A stretch of DNA of 64,000 nucleotides. It comes from Pseudophaeobacter flagellatus. GTDB lineage: Bacteria; Pseudomonadota; Alphaproteobacteria; Rhodobacterales; Rhodobacteraceae. The translations under genes were made by a program, and so were the position numbers. Below, in pieces: positions 37,043 through 46,140 of the stretch (position 1 is its first letter; each line of letters begins with the position of its first letter). The notes below the pieces were generated by a model. The model did no database searches, was not told where the DNA came from, and saw only the letters and a program-made list of their open reading frames with translations. The stretch covers positions 62,001-126,000 of the forward strand of contig NZ_JAJQRG010000005.1 of the NCBI RefSeq assembly GCF_021228235.1, read 5' to 3'.

Positions 37043-37945
37043 ATGGCAGCAGATCTCATTGACGGCAAGGCCTTTGCCGCAACTGTACGTGGCAAGGTGG
37101 CAGGCCATGTTGCGCGCCTGAAGGAAGAACACGACATCACCCCCGGCCTCGCCGTGGTGCTGGTAGGGGAAGACCCTGCTTCCCAGGTCTATGTGCGCTC
37201 CAAGGGCAAGCAGACCGTCGAGGTGGGCATGAATTCATATGAACACAAAATGGATGTAGAGACCTCGCAAGAGGATCTGCTGGCAGTCATTGACAAGCTG
37301 AACAATGATCCTGCGGTGCATGGCATTCTGGTGCAACTGCCGTTGCCGGCCCATCTGAACGAGGATCTGATTATCAATTCCATCGCGCCCGAGAAGGACG
37401 TGGATGGCTTCCATATCTCTAACGTTGGTCTGCTGGGTACCGGGCAGAAAAGCATGGTTCCCTGCACCCCGCTGGGCTGTCTGATGATGCTGCGCGACTA
37501 TCACGGCAGCCTGTCGGGTATGGATGCGGTGGTGATTGGCCGCTCCAACATCGTGGGCAAGCCGATGGCGCAACTGCTGCTGGGCGACAGCTGCACCGTG
37601 ACCATTGCACATAGCCGCACCAAAGATCTGGCCGATGTGGTGCGCCGCGCGGATATCGTGGTTGCCGCCGTTGGTCGCCCCGAAATGGTGCCCGGCGACT
37701 GGATCAAGGAAGGTGCCACGGTGATTGACGTCGGTATCAACCGTATCCCGGCACCTGAAAAAGGTGACGGCAAGATGAAACTGGTAGGTGATGTTGATTT
37801 CGCCAGCTGTTCAGAGCGTGCAGGGGCAATTACGCCAGTTCCCGGTGGTGTGGGTCCGATGACTATTGCCTGCTTGCTGGCAAATACGGTCACGGCCTGC
37901 TGCCGCGCGCATGGTCTGGCAGAGCCCGAAGGCCTGACTGCCTGA
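37043..37945 (+). CDS. folD: Bifunctional methylene-THF dehydrogenase / methenyl-THF cyclohydrolase
   Basis: FolD interconverts 5,10-methylene-, methenyl- and 10-formyl-THF with NADP. The 300-residue protein has [18 protein letters not shown] near the catalytic lysine, [32 protein letters not shown], the Rossmann segment [18 protein letters not shown], and the C-terminal signature [17 protein letters not shown]. It completes a formate-to-methylene-THF route with Fhs. A terminator follows 30 bases after the stop. Confidence 0.98.
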   Translation: MAADLIDGKAFAATVRGKVAGHVARLKEEHDITPGLAVVLVGEDPASQVYVRSKGKQTVEVGMNSYEHKMDVETSQEDLLAVIDKLNNDPAVHGILVQLPLPAHLNEDLIINSIAPEKDVDGFHISNVGLLGTGQKSMVPCTPLGCLMMLRDYHGSLSGMDAVVIGRSNIVGKPMAQLLLGDSCTVTIAHSRTKDLADVVRRADIVVAAVGRPEMVPGDWIKEGATVIDVGINRIPAPEKGDGKMKLVGDVDFASCSERAGAITPVPGGVGPMTIACLLANTVTACCRAHGLAEPEGLTA

Positions 37946-37974
37946 TCCTGGCCACGGTGGGTTGAGATTGGACA

Positions 37975-38001
37975 GGGGCCCCCATTTTGGGGGCCCTTTT
38001 T
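37975..38001 (+). terminator. Intrinsic terminator after folD
   Basis: GGGCCCCCA (37976-37984) pairs with TGGGGGCCC (37988-37996) around TTT and is followed by TTTTT. A textbook terminator for the folD transcript. Confidence 0.9.
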
Positions 38002-38054
38002 GTGCCGCTGTCGCGCGGGGGCGGGGCAGAGGGCAGGAAAGGAAGAGGGCCGCG

Positions 38055-38573
38055 TCAGGTTTCGCCCAGTCTCTGGGACATTGCGTCCGCTGGTTGTGGT
38101 TGCCAAAACAGGATCCGCAAAGCCCGTCCCAGAAAACTGCCCGAGGCCAGACCCAGCAGGGTGGCAAGGATCAGCCCAAAGGCCAGCGAGGCGCTGATTT
38201 CAGGCGCAACTGCGTCCACCAGCGCGTTGGCAAAATTGACCCAGAACAACAGCATCATCATAGCCATGCTGAACCATTCGCCACGGACCCAGGCTTTCAG
38301 CCCTCGGCGTGTGATCATCCACCGGGCCTGCAGGCGATGACCCAGCAGCGCACCACAAAGATAGGTCACGCCCCAGACCGCTAGCGCCAGCTCTAGGTTG
38401 GGCTGCGCCTGTAGGGTGGGCAAATTGCTGATCGCAATCAGGGGCATCGCCAGATAGGTAGGGATCAGCACCGGGTGATCGCGGGAAGAATGCAGCCCCA
38501 GAAGCACCAAGACCAGCAGCAATGGCCAGATCCAGACCGGTGCGCCGGCCAGAATGGCAAAAAATATTTCCAT
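38055..38573 (-). CDS. Small polytopic membrane protein (DUF6622-like)
   Basis: About 172 residues with four or five hydrophobic helices: VWIWPLLLVLVLLGL, YLAMPLIAISNL, ALAVWGVTYLCGALLG, WFSMAMMMLLFWVNFANAL and ASLAFGLILATLLGL. The N-terminal pattern (ILAGAPVWIWPLLL...LGLHSSRDHPV) resembles the DUF6622 family. The function is unknown. AAAGGA is placed eight bases before the ATG at 38573, and a GTG one codon earlier is possible. It follows the DUF2306 gene directly and both are divergent from a LytTR regulator. Confidence 0.75.
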   Translation of the reverse strand: MEIFFAILAGAPVWIWPLLLVLVLLGLHSSRDHPVLIPTYLAMPLIAISNLPTLQAQPNLELALAVWGVTYLCGALLGHRLQARWMITRRGLKAWVRGEWFSMAMMMLLFWVNFANALVDAVAPEISASLAFGLILATLLGLASGSFLGRALRILFWQPQPADAMSQRLGET

Positions 38574-38986
38574 CACAGAATTCCTTTCAAAGACAAAAAA
38601 TAACCATGTGCATCAGTCGAGTCGGCAGTAGGGTAAAGGCACCCGCCCCCAATAGGGCACCAAAGCTTAGCCAGATCATCACGCGACGGTGGATCTCCAG
38701 GTGTCTTCGGGGGCACCATATGGATCGCGTAGCAGAGAGCCCCTAGGGTCAGAACCGAAAGCAGATGAATGGGGCTGAAGCCGCCAATCAGCCGGATCTC
38801 CTGGAGCCAGAAGCTGGTGACGGCACCCAGGGACATGAGGCTAACCCAACTCGAGCCCATCCACCGATGCCACCTGTTGCCGCGTGGCGGGGCAAATTGC
38901 GCGCTGGTGATAGGCAGCAGCGCCAGGGCGGCACCCGCGTGGATTTGAATGCTTGGCGGGGCGGCAAGTAGCGGTGCGAGGGACAT
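38573..38986 (-). CDS. DUF2306-family membrane protein with apparent C-terminal frameshift
   Basis: Begins MSLAPLLAAPPSIQIHAGAA, with GGAG upstream. The first 95 residues match the DUF2306 membrane family: IQIHAGAALALL, HRWMGSSWVSLMS and GGFSPIHLLSVLTL. After CYAIHM the frame turns into proline-rich, non-membrane sequence. The next frame instead encodes the expected tail, RRHLEIHRRVMIWLSFGAL then GAFTLLPTRLMHMVIF, ending at 38587. Removing one base from the GGGGG run at 38709-38713 would join the two. As read, the protein loses its last membrane helices. A sequencing error in the run is possible. Confidence 0.7.
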   Translation of the reverse strand: MSLAPLLAAPPSIQIHAGAALALLPITSAQFAPPRGNRWHRWMGSSWVSLMSLGAVTSFWLQEIRLIGGFSPIHLLSVLTLGALCYAIHMVPPKTPGDPPSRDDLAKLWCPIGGGCLYPTADSTDAHGYFLSLKGIL

Positions 38987-39103
38987 GTTGGCTCCAGGGC
39001 TGGGATAGGTTCTTGCCAGAGCTGGCAGGTTGCCCCTTGCCTTGGCAAAGCCCATTGCGCCAAATACGGCGAGGTTTCGTGACTTGCAGGGGTTTGCAAC
39101 CAA

Positions 39104-39847
39104 ATGTCATTGACGATGCGTGAACAGAGCAGGGCGGTGCAGCTGGTGGCTCTTTGGCTGTTGATCACTGTTTTTGCCGCCGCTGTTGGACCCTTTGGCA
39201 CATTTGATGTCTTGGCTCTGCCCGGGCGTTTGGTCTATTGGGCGGTAATTGTCGGGGCTTCAATTGGGCTTACAAGGGGGCTGCACCAGCTGTTGCGAGG
39301 AAAATCCGAGCCCCTTCGACTGATGGCGCAACTGCCCTATGCGCTGGTTCTGGCAGTGCTGGTTCAGGGGATGAACCTGCTGATCTTTCCCAATTGGGGC
39401 GGCTGGGCGGATTTTGGGTTTCTCTTCGCCGCCACCGCCTCTCTTGTCCTGCTGGTTGAGATCTTTGTGTTTCTTGCCCGCCATTTCTTGTTTCAGCCTA
39501 CCGGTAACAGCGCGACACCTGCGGCAGAACCCGCAGCGGAGCTTGGCTTTTTGCGGCGGCTGCCCCTGGATAAACGCGCGCCTCTGGTGCGGTTGGAAGC
39601 GCAGGATCACTATCTGCTGGTAGTAACAGATCGCGGTCAGGAGACGCTGCTGATGCGATTGGGGGATGCCGAGGCCGAACTGGCAGAAACCGGGCTGCGC
39701 GTGCATCGCTCCCACTGGGTGTCGCGGGGCCGGGTGCTGCGACACCAGCGGCAAAAGGGCCGTGATTTTTTGCATATGGCGGATGGTACGGCGGTGCCGA
39801 TCAGTCGCAGCTACAAACCCGCCGCCCAGGCCTGTGGCCTGATGTAA
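39104..39847 (+). CDS. Membrane-bound LytTR-family transcriptional regulator
   Basis: A 247-residue protein with four hydrophobic helices in the first 135 residues (VALWLLITVFAAAVGPFG, LVYWAVIVGASIGL, LPYALVLAVLVQGM, FLFAATASLVLLVEIFVF). After a Pro/Ala linker comes a LytTR DNA-binding domain (VRLEAQDHYLLVVTDRGQE, GLRVHRSHWVSRGRV, GTAVPISRSYKPAA). Such membrane LytTR proteins often control the membrane-protein genes next to them. Here the divergent DUF2306/DUF6622-like pair is the likely target. The start codons are 118 bases apart. Confidence 0.9.
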   Translation: MSLTMREQSRAVQLVALWLLITVFAAAVGPFGTFDVLALPGRLVYWAVIVGASIGLTRGLHQLLRGKSEPLRLMAQLPYALVLAVLVQGMNLLIFPNWGGWADFGFLFAATASLVLLVEIFVFLARHFLFQPTGNSATPAAEPAAELGFLRRLPLDKRAPLVRLEAQDHYLLVVTDRGQETLLMRLGDAEAELAETGLRVHRSHWVSRGRVLRHQRQKGRDFLHMADGTAVPISRSYKPAAQACGLM

Positions 39848-39863
39848 GAATGGGCCAGCGCCT

Positions 39864-41171
39864 CTACTTCACGATATGCTCGTCCTTGACAAACATATTG
39901 TCCCAGGCGCGGTCGATCAGTTCGGGGGTCATCTGATAGGGGATGCCTTCGAATTCGCAGATGGCGATCATCTGATCGATCAGAAAGATCGGTTGGTAAT
40001 TGGCGTAGATGTTGTCGATTGTCGGGTACTTTGCTTTCAGCAGATGCACCAGCGCACCTTCGTTCAGCGGCATGCCTCGCTTGCGTGCCACCATGGCAAA
40101 GATCTTGAGAAAGTTTTCCTGGTTCGGCCCGTCGATCTTGATCTTGAAAAAGATCCGCCGCAGCGCTGCCTGGTCAAAGATCTCATTGGGGTGAAAGTTG
40201 GTGGAAAAGATCACCAGCGTGTCAAAGGGCACCTCAAACTTTTCCCCGGATTGAAGGGCCAGGATATCCTTGTTTTCTTCCAGCGGTACAATCCAGCGGT
40301 TAACCAGCGATTGGGGCGGCTCTGCCTGCCGTCCAAGGTCATCAACGATGAAGATGCCACCGGTTGATTTCAGCTGCAGTGGCGCCTGATAGGTGCGCGC
40401 GGTGGGGTTGTAGACCAGATCCAGCATATCCAACGTCAGCTCGCCACCGGTGATCACCGTGGGGCGTTCACATTTCACATAGCGGCTGTCAAACCGTTTG
40501 GGGCGGCGCAGGGCGGTGGGGTCCTCGGGGGCTTCCTCTATCAGGCTGTGTACGATCGGGTCATAGACGGTGATCACCTGCCCGGCATATTCAATCGCCC
40601 GCGGCACATAGACATGATCGCCCAGGGCATCGCGAATGCCGTTTGAAATCGAGGATTTGCCGTTGCCGGGGGGGCCATACATCAGGATAGAGCGCCCGGC
40701 GCTGACTGCCGGCCCCAGATGGTCCAGCAGGCTGTCTGGTAGCACCAGGTGGCCCATGGCACTGACCAGCTGTGCACGGGTGACCATGATATTGCGGATC
40801 GATTGGCGTTCGATCTGTTCGCGGTAGACCGCCAGAGGCACTGGCATGGCACCAAAGTATTCAGATTGGCTCAGCGCATCCTGCGCCCGCGCCTTGCCCG
40901 CATCTGTCAGCTGATAGCCCATTTCATTGCCGCTATTGGCGTTGAGCGTGCCAGTGGCCTCCAGCAGTTTGTGTTCGCGGGCCAGGTCGATCAGCTCTTG
41001 GGTGACGGGGATGGGCAAGCAAATGGCCTCGGCCACCTCACTGACGACATTGACGTTTTTGCGGTAGATCGTTTTCAGCAGGATATCTCGCATCATCACG
41101 ATGGGAAGTTGCATCTGCACCAAGCCCTTGGGGGCGGGGGGGGCCGTTACGGGGCTGTCGTGCATATTCAT
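39864..41171 (-). CDS. AAA+ family ATPase of unknown role
   Basis: A 435-residue protein with a small N-terminal winged-helix-like domain (LKTIYRKNVNVVSEVAEAI). An AAA ATPase core follows, with Walker A GPPGNGKSS, Walker B FIVDDLG and sensor VIFSTNFHPNEIFDQAALRR, and then a helical lid (MAICEFEGIPYQMTPELID). Related ATPases are found near type IV/Flp pilus genes in alphaproteobacteria, and the tad locus begins 2 kb away, but no direct role is known to me. No signal peptide or membrane helix. Stops are 16 bases apart from the convergent LytTR gene. Confidence 0.85.
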   Translation of the reverse strand: MNMHDSPVTAPPAPKGLVQMQLPIVMMRDILLKTIYRKNVNVVSEVAEAICLPIPVTQELIDLAREHKLLEATGTLNANSGNEMGYQLTDAGKARAQDALSQSEYFGAMPVPLAVYREQIERQSIRNIMVTRAQLVSAMGHLVLPDSLLDHLGPAVSAGRSILMYGPPGNGKSSISNGIRDALGDHVYVPRAIEYAGQVITVYDPIVHSLIEEAPEDPTALRRPKRFDSRYVKCERPTVITGGELTLDMLDLVYNPTARTYQAPLQLKSTGGIFIVDDLGRQAEPPQSLVNRWIVPLEENKDILALQSGEKFEVPFDTLVIFSTNFHPNEIFDQAALRRIFFKIKIDGPNQENFLKIFAMVARKRGMPLNEGALVHLLKAKYPTIDNIYANYQPIFLIDQMIAICEFEGIPYQMTPELIDRAWDNMFVKDEHIVK

Positions 41172-41685
41172 CTGGTGGCCTGCTCATCTGATCGCAAAGG
41201 TGTCGGGGCCTGCCAACGGGGGGCAGGGGGCTTGCGCAACAGTCTATTCACCACTGCGGCAAGACTGAGGCAAAGCCAAAGCATTTTGGCGGTACAGTAC
41301 GACAGATTTGAAATGGATTGGAGCCAATACCTGCAGTCCACGCCCGACGGTCATTTTCAGAGGGTCGGGTGGTGAAAGCTTAACCATCAGAGGCTTTGTT
41401 GATTACGGGGTGGGGCAAGGACCAGGAGGGCTTGACCTTAACCGGAAAACCTCGGCCGGCAGCGGTTCGCACAGGCGGATTTTGTCCTAGTGATTCGTAA
41501 CCCATGCTGCTGTGGGCATGGCCTGGCTGCACTTAATAGGGGAAATAGGTCTCAGTTCTATACTAAAGGGGGGCCAAATACGCCTAAATTTCTACCCTGA
41601 GGAGAAGCGGGGAGTGTTAAGCCTTTCTAGGTGCAGGGGTCACATACTGCTGCTTAGTAAGGCGTTGTTATTTGGGATAAGGTTG
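41172..41685. promoter_or_regulatory. Divergent promoter region of ATPase and chemoreceptor genes
   Basis: This 514-base gap is longer than needed for two promoters and is less GC-rich than its neighbours. It has an inverted repeat CCATGC (41502-41507) with GCATGG (41516-41521), and several AT-rich segments (TTCTATACTAAAGG near 41556, GGTTGTTATTTGGGATAAGG-like sequence before the chemoreceptor start). An open frame runs into it from the chemoreceptor gene but looks unlike protein. I see no RNA gene. Confidence 0.4.
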
Positions 41686-43065
41686 ATGACATTGTTTGGT
41701 TCAAAAAGACGCGACGAGGCCAGGGAACTGGCAGAGAAACGAGCATTCATGGACGTCATTGACCGCACTCAAGCGGTTATTGAGTTTAAAACAGATGGAA
41801 CAATCCTGAAAGCCAATGACAATTTTCTTTCAGCATTGGGATATGATCTGGATGAGATCGTTGGGAAACATCATTCTATGTTTCTCGACCCTGAATACGT
41901 CAAGACAGAGAGCTACAGGGTGTTCTGGAAAAACCTCGCTGCGGGTGAATTTTTTACAGACCAGTTCCCAAGGGTGACCAAGAGCGGAGAGGAAATCTGG
42001 ATCCAGGCAACCTACGCCCCTGTTCTGGCGGCTGATGGAACTGTTGACTATGTCATCAAGCTGGCCACCGATGTAACCCAACGTAGAAAAGATACCGAGG
42101 ACATCGCCAGCGGTTTGGCGGAAATGGCCAGTGGGAACCTAGCGCATCACGTTGAGATCTCTAGTCTGGAGGACCTAAGTGTTCTGGGCCGGTCGCTGAA
42201 CCAAGCAATGAAACAGCTTTCAGAGGCCATGGAGACTGTCAAAACCGTGTCTGTGGCAGTTTCCGCCACGGCTCAGGAAATCAACGGATCAACCTCGGAG
42301 TTGTCAAACCGAACCGAGACACAGGCGGCGACCCTGGAACAAACCGCAGCAGCGCTTGAAGAACTGACAGCGACCGTACGGTCCGCAGCTGAGGGTGCAA
42401 AGCAGGTCGAAGATATTGTTGCCGCTGCAACAGCAGCCGCCAAAGGCAGCAATCAAGTTGTGCAAGATGCCATTGTCGCAATGGATAATATCCGCGGATC
42501 CTCAGACAAGATTTCTCATATCATTTCAGTCATCGACGATATTTCCTTCCAGACAAACCTTCTGGCCCTGAACGCCGGGGTCGAAGCGGCCCGTGCAGGC
42601 GAAGCAGGACGTGGTTTTGCCGTGGTTGCCTCGGAGGTCCGGGCTTTGGCACAACGATCCACGGAGGCTGCTGGAGAAATCAAACAGCTAATCGCAGAAA
42701 GTTCCGGTCATGTGAACAAAGGGGTGGAGCTGGTTGGCAAAGCCGGAGTTGAGCTGAATTCCATTATCAGCAATGTCAGCAATATTTCAGGGCATGTGTC
42801 TGATATCGCCCGTGGTGCACAGGAACAATCGATAACACTGGAAGAAATCAATACCGGTGTAAGCCAGCTGGATGCGGTGACGCAGCAAAACGCAGCCATG
42901 GTGGAAGAGACCACAGCAGCAAGCCAAATTCTGGCAAATGATGCAACAAATCTGGCGCAGCAGGTGGATAGGTTCAGCACCCAGCCTGGAAACATCGTAT
43001 CACTGCCTTCGAGGGGGGCTTCAAATGGCGATCGCTACGATGACAGTGCTGCATTTGGAACTTGA
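41686..43065 (+). CDS. Soluble PAS-domain methyl-accepting chemotaxis protein
   Basis: A 459-residue chemoreceptor without a signal peptide or membrane segment, so cytoplasmic. It starts [20 protein letters not shown], with AAGG upstream. A PAS domain at about 20-135 ([33 protein letters not shown]) is followed by a HAMP-like linker ([20 protein letters not shown]). The signalling domain carries the conserved hairpin tip [20 protein letters not shown] and methylation-type helices. No CheW or CheA gene is near. PAS may hold a redox or oxygen cofactor, which is inference. It is convergent with the tad operon. Confidence 0.93.
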   Translation: MTLFGSKRRDEARELAEKRAFMDVIDRTQAVIEFKTDGTILKANDNFLSALGYDLDEIVGKHHSMFLDPEYVKTESYRVFWKNLAAGEFFTDQFPRVTKSGEEIWIQATYAPVLAADGTVDYVIKLATDVTQRRKDTEDIASGLAEMASGNLAHHVEISSLEDLSVLGRSLNQAMKQLSEAMETVKTVSVAVSATAQEINGSTSELSNRTETQAATLEQTAAALEELTATVRSAAEGAKQVEDIVAAATAAAKGSNQVVQDAIVAMDNIRGSSDKISHIISVIDDISFQTNLLALNAGVEAARAGEAGRGFAVVASEVRALAQRSTEAAGEIKQLIAESSGHVNKGVELVGKAGVELNSIISNVSNISGHVSDIARGAQEQSITLEEINTGVSQLDAVTQQNAAMVEETTAASQILANDATNLAQQVDRFSTQPGNIVSLPSRGASNGDRYDDSAAFGT

Positions 43066-43155
43066 TGCGCCGTTCCTGGACCTGTGCTTTTAGGCTCCGA
43101 TAGCGCGCTCTTGGCGACTTTGCCGACACAAGTTTTTGCGAAACCCTGGCTAGCG

Positions 43156-43662
43156 TTATTGCCCGAAACTGGCCACCAGGATCAGATAGATGGCCAGGGT
43201 CCCGCCGAGGCTAAAGCCCATGGGGAATTTCTTGCCGGCGCTCCAACTGCCCCAAGTGGGGGCGAGGCTGCGCAGGGGGGTGAATTTGGTCAGGCGATGG
43301 GTGGCAAAGGCGGCCAGCAGGTTGGCAGAATAGATCATCATCAGGGCGGGAAGGTCGGCCAGGACAACCAGCGGCGCAGCCGCGCCGATGAATTTGGCGT
43401 CACCTGCCCCCATGACGCCGGCAGAAAAGAACACAAACCCCAGCGCCACGCCAATCGGCAGATGCAGCAATTGCCAGCCATAGTCTGCCCAAGTCGGCAT
43501 GATGAACAGCCCAAGGATTACATAGACCGCACCGAGGCTGTCATTGATCCAGTTGGGGATGCGCATCATGCTCAGGTCGGTATAGGCGGCCGCAAAACAC
43601 AGGGGCAGCACAAAGGGCAGGAACCAGCGGGCGACTTCGGCCGAGCCGACAAGCCCCACCAT
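43156..43662 (-). CDS. cpaA: Prepilin peptidase, type A24 (CpaA/TadV)
   Basis: Aspartic protease that trims Flp prepilin leaders at the inner membrane. The 168-residue protein has about five helices and both catalytic aspartate motifs: AAYTDLSMMRIPN near the N-terminus and GAGDAKF in the middle. It is the short form without a methylase domain. It starts two bases after the upstream TPR gene's stop and is the last gene of the tad operon. Confidence 0.95.
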   Translation of the reverse strand: MVGLVGSAEVARWFLPFVLPLCFAAAYTDLSMMRIPNWINDSLGAVYVILGLFIMPTWADYGWQLLHLPIGVALGFVFFSAGVMGAGDAKFIGAAAPLVVLADLPALMMIYSANLLAAFATHRLTKFTPLRSLAPTWGSWSAGKKFPMGFSLGGTLAIYLILVASFGQ

Positions 43663-43664
43663 GA

Positions 43665-44513
43665 TCAGCCGTTCTCCAGAGCGTCCAGCGCCTTGGCTGC
43701 GGCCTCAAAGTGTTGCGGGTGGGTGGCCACGGCCTGACGCAGCAGGCCTTCGCCCGTCTTTACATCGCCCTGTTTTACCGCTGCAAGCGCCAGCGTGTGC
43801 AGCAACTTGGCCTGTTCGGTCTGGGTCATGGACATCACTGGCAGATCATAATTGCGCTGTGCGCCGCGGGCCAGAACCAGATTGTTCTTTGCGGTGAACA
43901 GGCTTTGATCCTGATGGATGGCCTCGCCAAACAGCCGCTCTGCTTCGCTGTAGTCGCCGCGGGTCAGCTTGGAATATCCCCAGTTGTTCATGATCTTGGC
44001 GGGTCTGGTGGTCAGGCCAGCGGCGATTTCATAAAAACTGTCGGCGCGTTTCCAATCCTCATTGGCATCTGCCACCATGGCCTCTAGGCGATAGCGTTGG
44101 TAGGTTTCATGGGTGGGCGGAATGGCGTTCAATGCGACCTTGGCGCCGTCCCAGTCGCCAGTGCGGATCTGGGCATCGGCCAGGCCGAGATGATCATCGT
44201 TGGTTGCCTCTGGCAGAGCGACTACTTTTTTCCAGGCCGCCACTGCTTCGGTGTTGCGCTTGGCACGGATCAACGAAACGGCCAGGCCGCGCTGCAGGTC
44301 GATCCTGTCGGGGCTGTCTTTGACGGTGTCGCGGAAGTAGTTCACCGCCTGATTGGGATCAGCCACCGTCATCATCACGTCGTTGAGATTGCTTTCGTCA
44401 ATGACATTGACGTCCTGAAAGGCGCGTTCAACGGTTTCATCCGCATCTTTTTCGCAGGCTGACAGTGCCAGCGCGCCTGCCAGACATGCAGATGTTAGAA
44501 ATACGTGGCGCAT
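43665..44513 (-). CDS. TPR lipoprotein of the tad locus (TadD-like, second copy)
   Basis: A 282-residue lipoprotein. The signal MRHVFLTSACLAGALALSAC ends in the lipobox LSAC, with the acylated Cys at 20. Then come tetratricopeptide units (AVNYFRDTVKDSPDRIDLQR, RADSFYEIAAGL, KIMNNWGYSKLTRGDYSEAE, AVKQGDVKTGEGLLRQAVA). TadD-type lipoproteins help place or stabilise the outer-membrane secretin. The ORF extends far upstream but the ATG at 44513, with AGGGA before it, gives the signal peptide. Follows the first TPR gene by 25 bases. Confidence 0.92.
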   Translation of the reverse strand: MRHVFLTSACLAGALALSACEKDADETVERAFQDVNVIDESNLNDVMMTVADPNQAVNYFRDTVKDSPDRIDLQRGLAVSLIRAKRNTEAVAAWKKVVALPEATNDDHLGLADAQIRTGDWDGAKVALNAIPPTHETYQRYRLEAMVADANEDWKRADSFYEIAAGLTTRPAKIMNNWGYSKLTRGDYSEAERLFGEAIHQDQSLFTAKNNLVLARGAQRNYDLPVMSMTQTEQAKLLHTLALAAVKQGDVKTGEGLLRQAVATHPQHFEAAAKALDALENG

Positions 44514-44538
44514 TTTGCGTCCCTTTGCTTCTCTGCCT

Positions 44539-45150
44539 CTAGAGATCGGGGGTTTTGCGAATTGCGTAGCTTCCCCCGCCCTGTTGCACCAACTTATAGA
44601 TGTTGTTTTCGGTGCTTTGCGGCACAGTATGGGGGGTATTTTCAAATTTTTCGAGGGCCAGACGCAAATTATCCCGAATTGCGTCACTTTCGCCATTGTC
44701 GAGCGCATAGGCGCGCTTGAGAATCTGCACCGCCTCGGCGGTTTTACCGCGTTCAAGCAGCACGACCCCCAGATTATTGTACGGGGCAGCCCAGTCAGGG
44801 GCGGCTTTGGCTGCGCGTCGCAGTAGGTCTTCGGCCTGACCCAACCGCCGAAGCCCAAGATTGGCAGAGCCGAGGCTGGACAGGATTTCCGGCGTCAGCC
44901 CATGGTCCAGCGTGGCGCGCGTAAAGGCATCCAGGGCCAGTTCGTATTCTTCGGCCGCCATCAGGCGATGCCCCACCACCAGCGGATCTTCGCCCTCTTG
45001 TCGGGTATCGACGCCGGGGGCCCAGGTGTCAGAGGTATTTTCGGAAATTGCAGCCGGGGAACAGCCAACTGCCACCCAGCAAAAGGCAAGGGCGGCAGCG
45101 CGCGGTCCATATCGGAAAACGGAAAAGATCCGCTTGAATGTCATCATCAT
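44539..45150 (-). CDS. tadD: TPR lipoprotein TadD
   Basis: A 203-residue lipoprotein with a lipobox ending at C30 (WVAVGC). TPR units span about 60-170 (GHRLMAAEEYELALDAFTRA, SLGSANLGLRRLGQAEDLLR, NNLGVVLLERGKTAEAVQIL). It acts in the outer membrane as pilotin-like support of the Flp pilus secretin. Three consecutive ATG codons are possible starts. The first shares one base with the tadC stop. With the next gene this makes a pair of TPR lipoproteins. Confidence 0.92.
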   Translation of the reverse strand: MMMTFKRIFSVFRYGPRAAALAFCWVAVGCSPAAISENTSDTWAPGVDTRQEGEDPLVVGHRLMAAEEYELALDAFTRATLDHGLTPEILSSLGSANLGLRRLGQAEDLLRRAAKAAPDWAAPYNNLGVVLLERGKTAEAVQILKRAYALDNGESDAIRDNLRLALEKFENTPHTVPQSTENNIYKLVQQGGGSYAIRKTPDL

Positions 45151-46130
45151 CAGTTGCCAGCGTTGCCCATATTCGCAATATTTTGCATCGACGGACCAAC
45201 GAGAATTATCAGCAGCGGCGGCACCGTCAGCATCATTGTGGCGATGGTCATCTTCACTGGCAACTTATTTGCAGCCTCTTCGGCGCGCATGACCCGTTTA
45301 TCTCGCATTTCGGAGGCATAGACCCGCAGCGCTTCGGCGATCGAGGTGCCAAAGGCTGCAGATTGGATCATCACGGTCACAAAAGAAGAAATATCCTGCA
45401 CGCCACAGCGGGTGCCCATGTCGCGCAGCACCTTTTCTTTGTCCTTGCCGGCCTTCATTTCCTGGGCGACAATTTCAAATTCAAAGGCCAGTTGCGGGTA
45501 GGAGGCCTGCAATTCAGAAGCAACGCGCACGATGGATTGATCTAATGATTGACCGGCTTCAACGCAGACCAGCATCATATCAAGCGAATCCGGGAAACCG
45601 GACTCGATTTCTTCCTTGCGCTCGGCAATGCGGCGGGTGACCCAGTATTTCGGCAGCAGATAGCCCGCACCACCGGGGCCAATGATCCGCAATACCATGG
45701 CCTGGGTGTCGAATTTGAAATCGGCGTTCAGCACATAGACATAGAACAGTCCGGCCGCCAGACCAAGCAACCCCAGGGCCATCTGGGCGAAGTGAAACAC
45801 CCGCACTGCATCCTTAGAGCCATAGCCCGCCTGGCGCAGCTTCAACTCCATCGCTGAGAGCTCTTCGGCGTTTTGTGGCTCCAGGAAGCTGGCAAATTTT
45901 TGTAGCTGCTCGTTGCGGTTTTTTTGGCGCAGGCGCTCTGTTTGCGGCTTGTTGTGGGGGCCGGGGGCGATGTCGCGCTGCAGCTTGCTGAGTGGATCTT
46001 CGGGCTGGTTCAGCAGCAAAACAACGGCCAGCAGAACCATGAACACGCCCAGTACCCCCAGCACCAAAAGCGGGCCAAAGGCGCCAAATTGGTCGGTCAG
46101 GAAGGTCTCTGCTGTGGTCAGGATGCTCAT
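45150..46130 (-). CDS. tadC: Flp pilus inner-membrane platform protein TadC
   Basis: A 326-residue GspF-domain protein with a hydrophobic N-terminal region (LLVLGVLGVFMVLLAVVLLL), a further membrane segment (MALGLLGLAAGLFYVYVL), and the T2SSF domain with ESGFPDSLDMMLVCVEAGQS and SFVTVMIQSAAFGTSIAEAL. It ends in a membrane helix (KMTIATMMLTVPPLLIILVG). With TadB it forms the assembly platform for pilin polymerisation. Ten bases after tadB. Confidence 0.96.
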   Translation of the reverse strand: MSILTTAETFLTDQFGAFGPLLVLGVLGVFMVLLAVVLLLNQPEDPLSKLQRDIAPGPHNKPQTERLRQKNRNEQLQKFASFLEPQNAEELSAMELKLRQAGYGSKDAVRVFHFAQMALGLLGLAAGLFYVYVLNADFKFDTQAMVLRIIGPGGAGYLLPKYWVTRRIAERKEEIESGFPDSLDMMLVCVEAGQSLDQSIVRVASELQASYPQLAFEFEIVAQEMKAGKDKEKVLRDMGTRCGVQDISSFVTVMIQSAAFGTSIAEALRVYASEMRDKRVMRAEEAANKLPVKMTIATMMLTVPPLLIILVGPSMQNIANMGNAGN

Positions 46131-46140
46131 GTCGTGCTCC

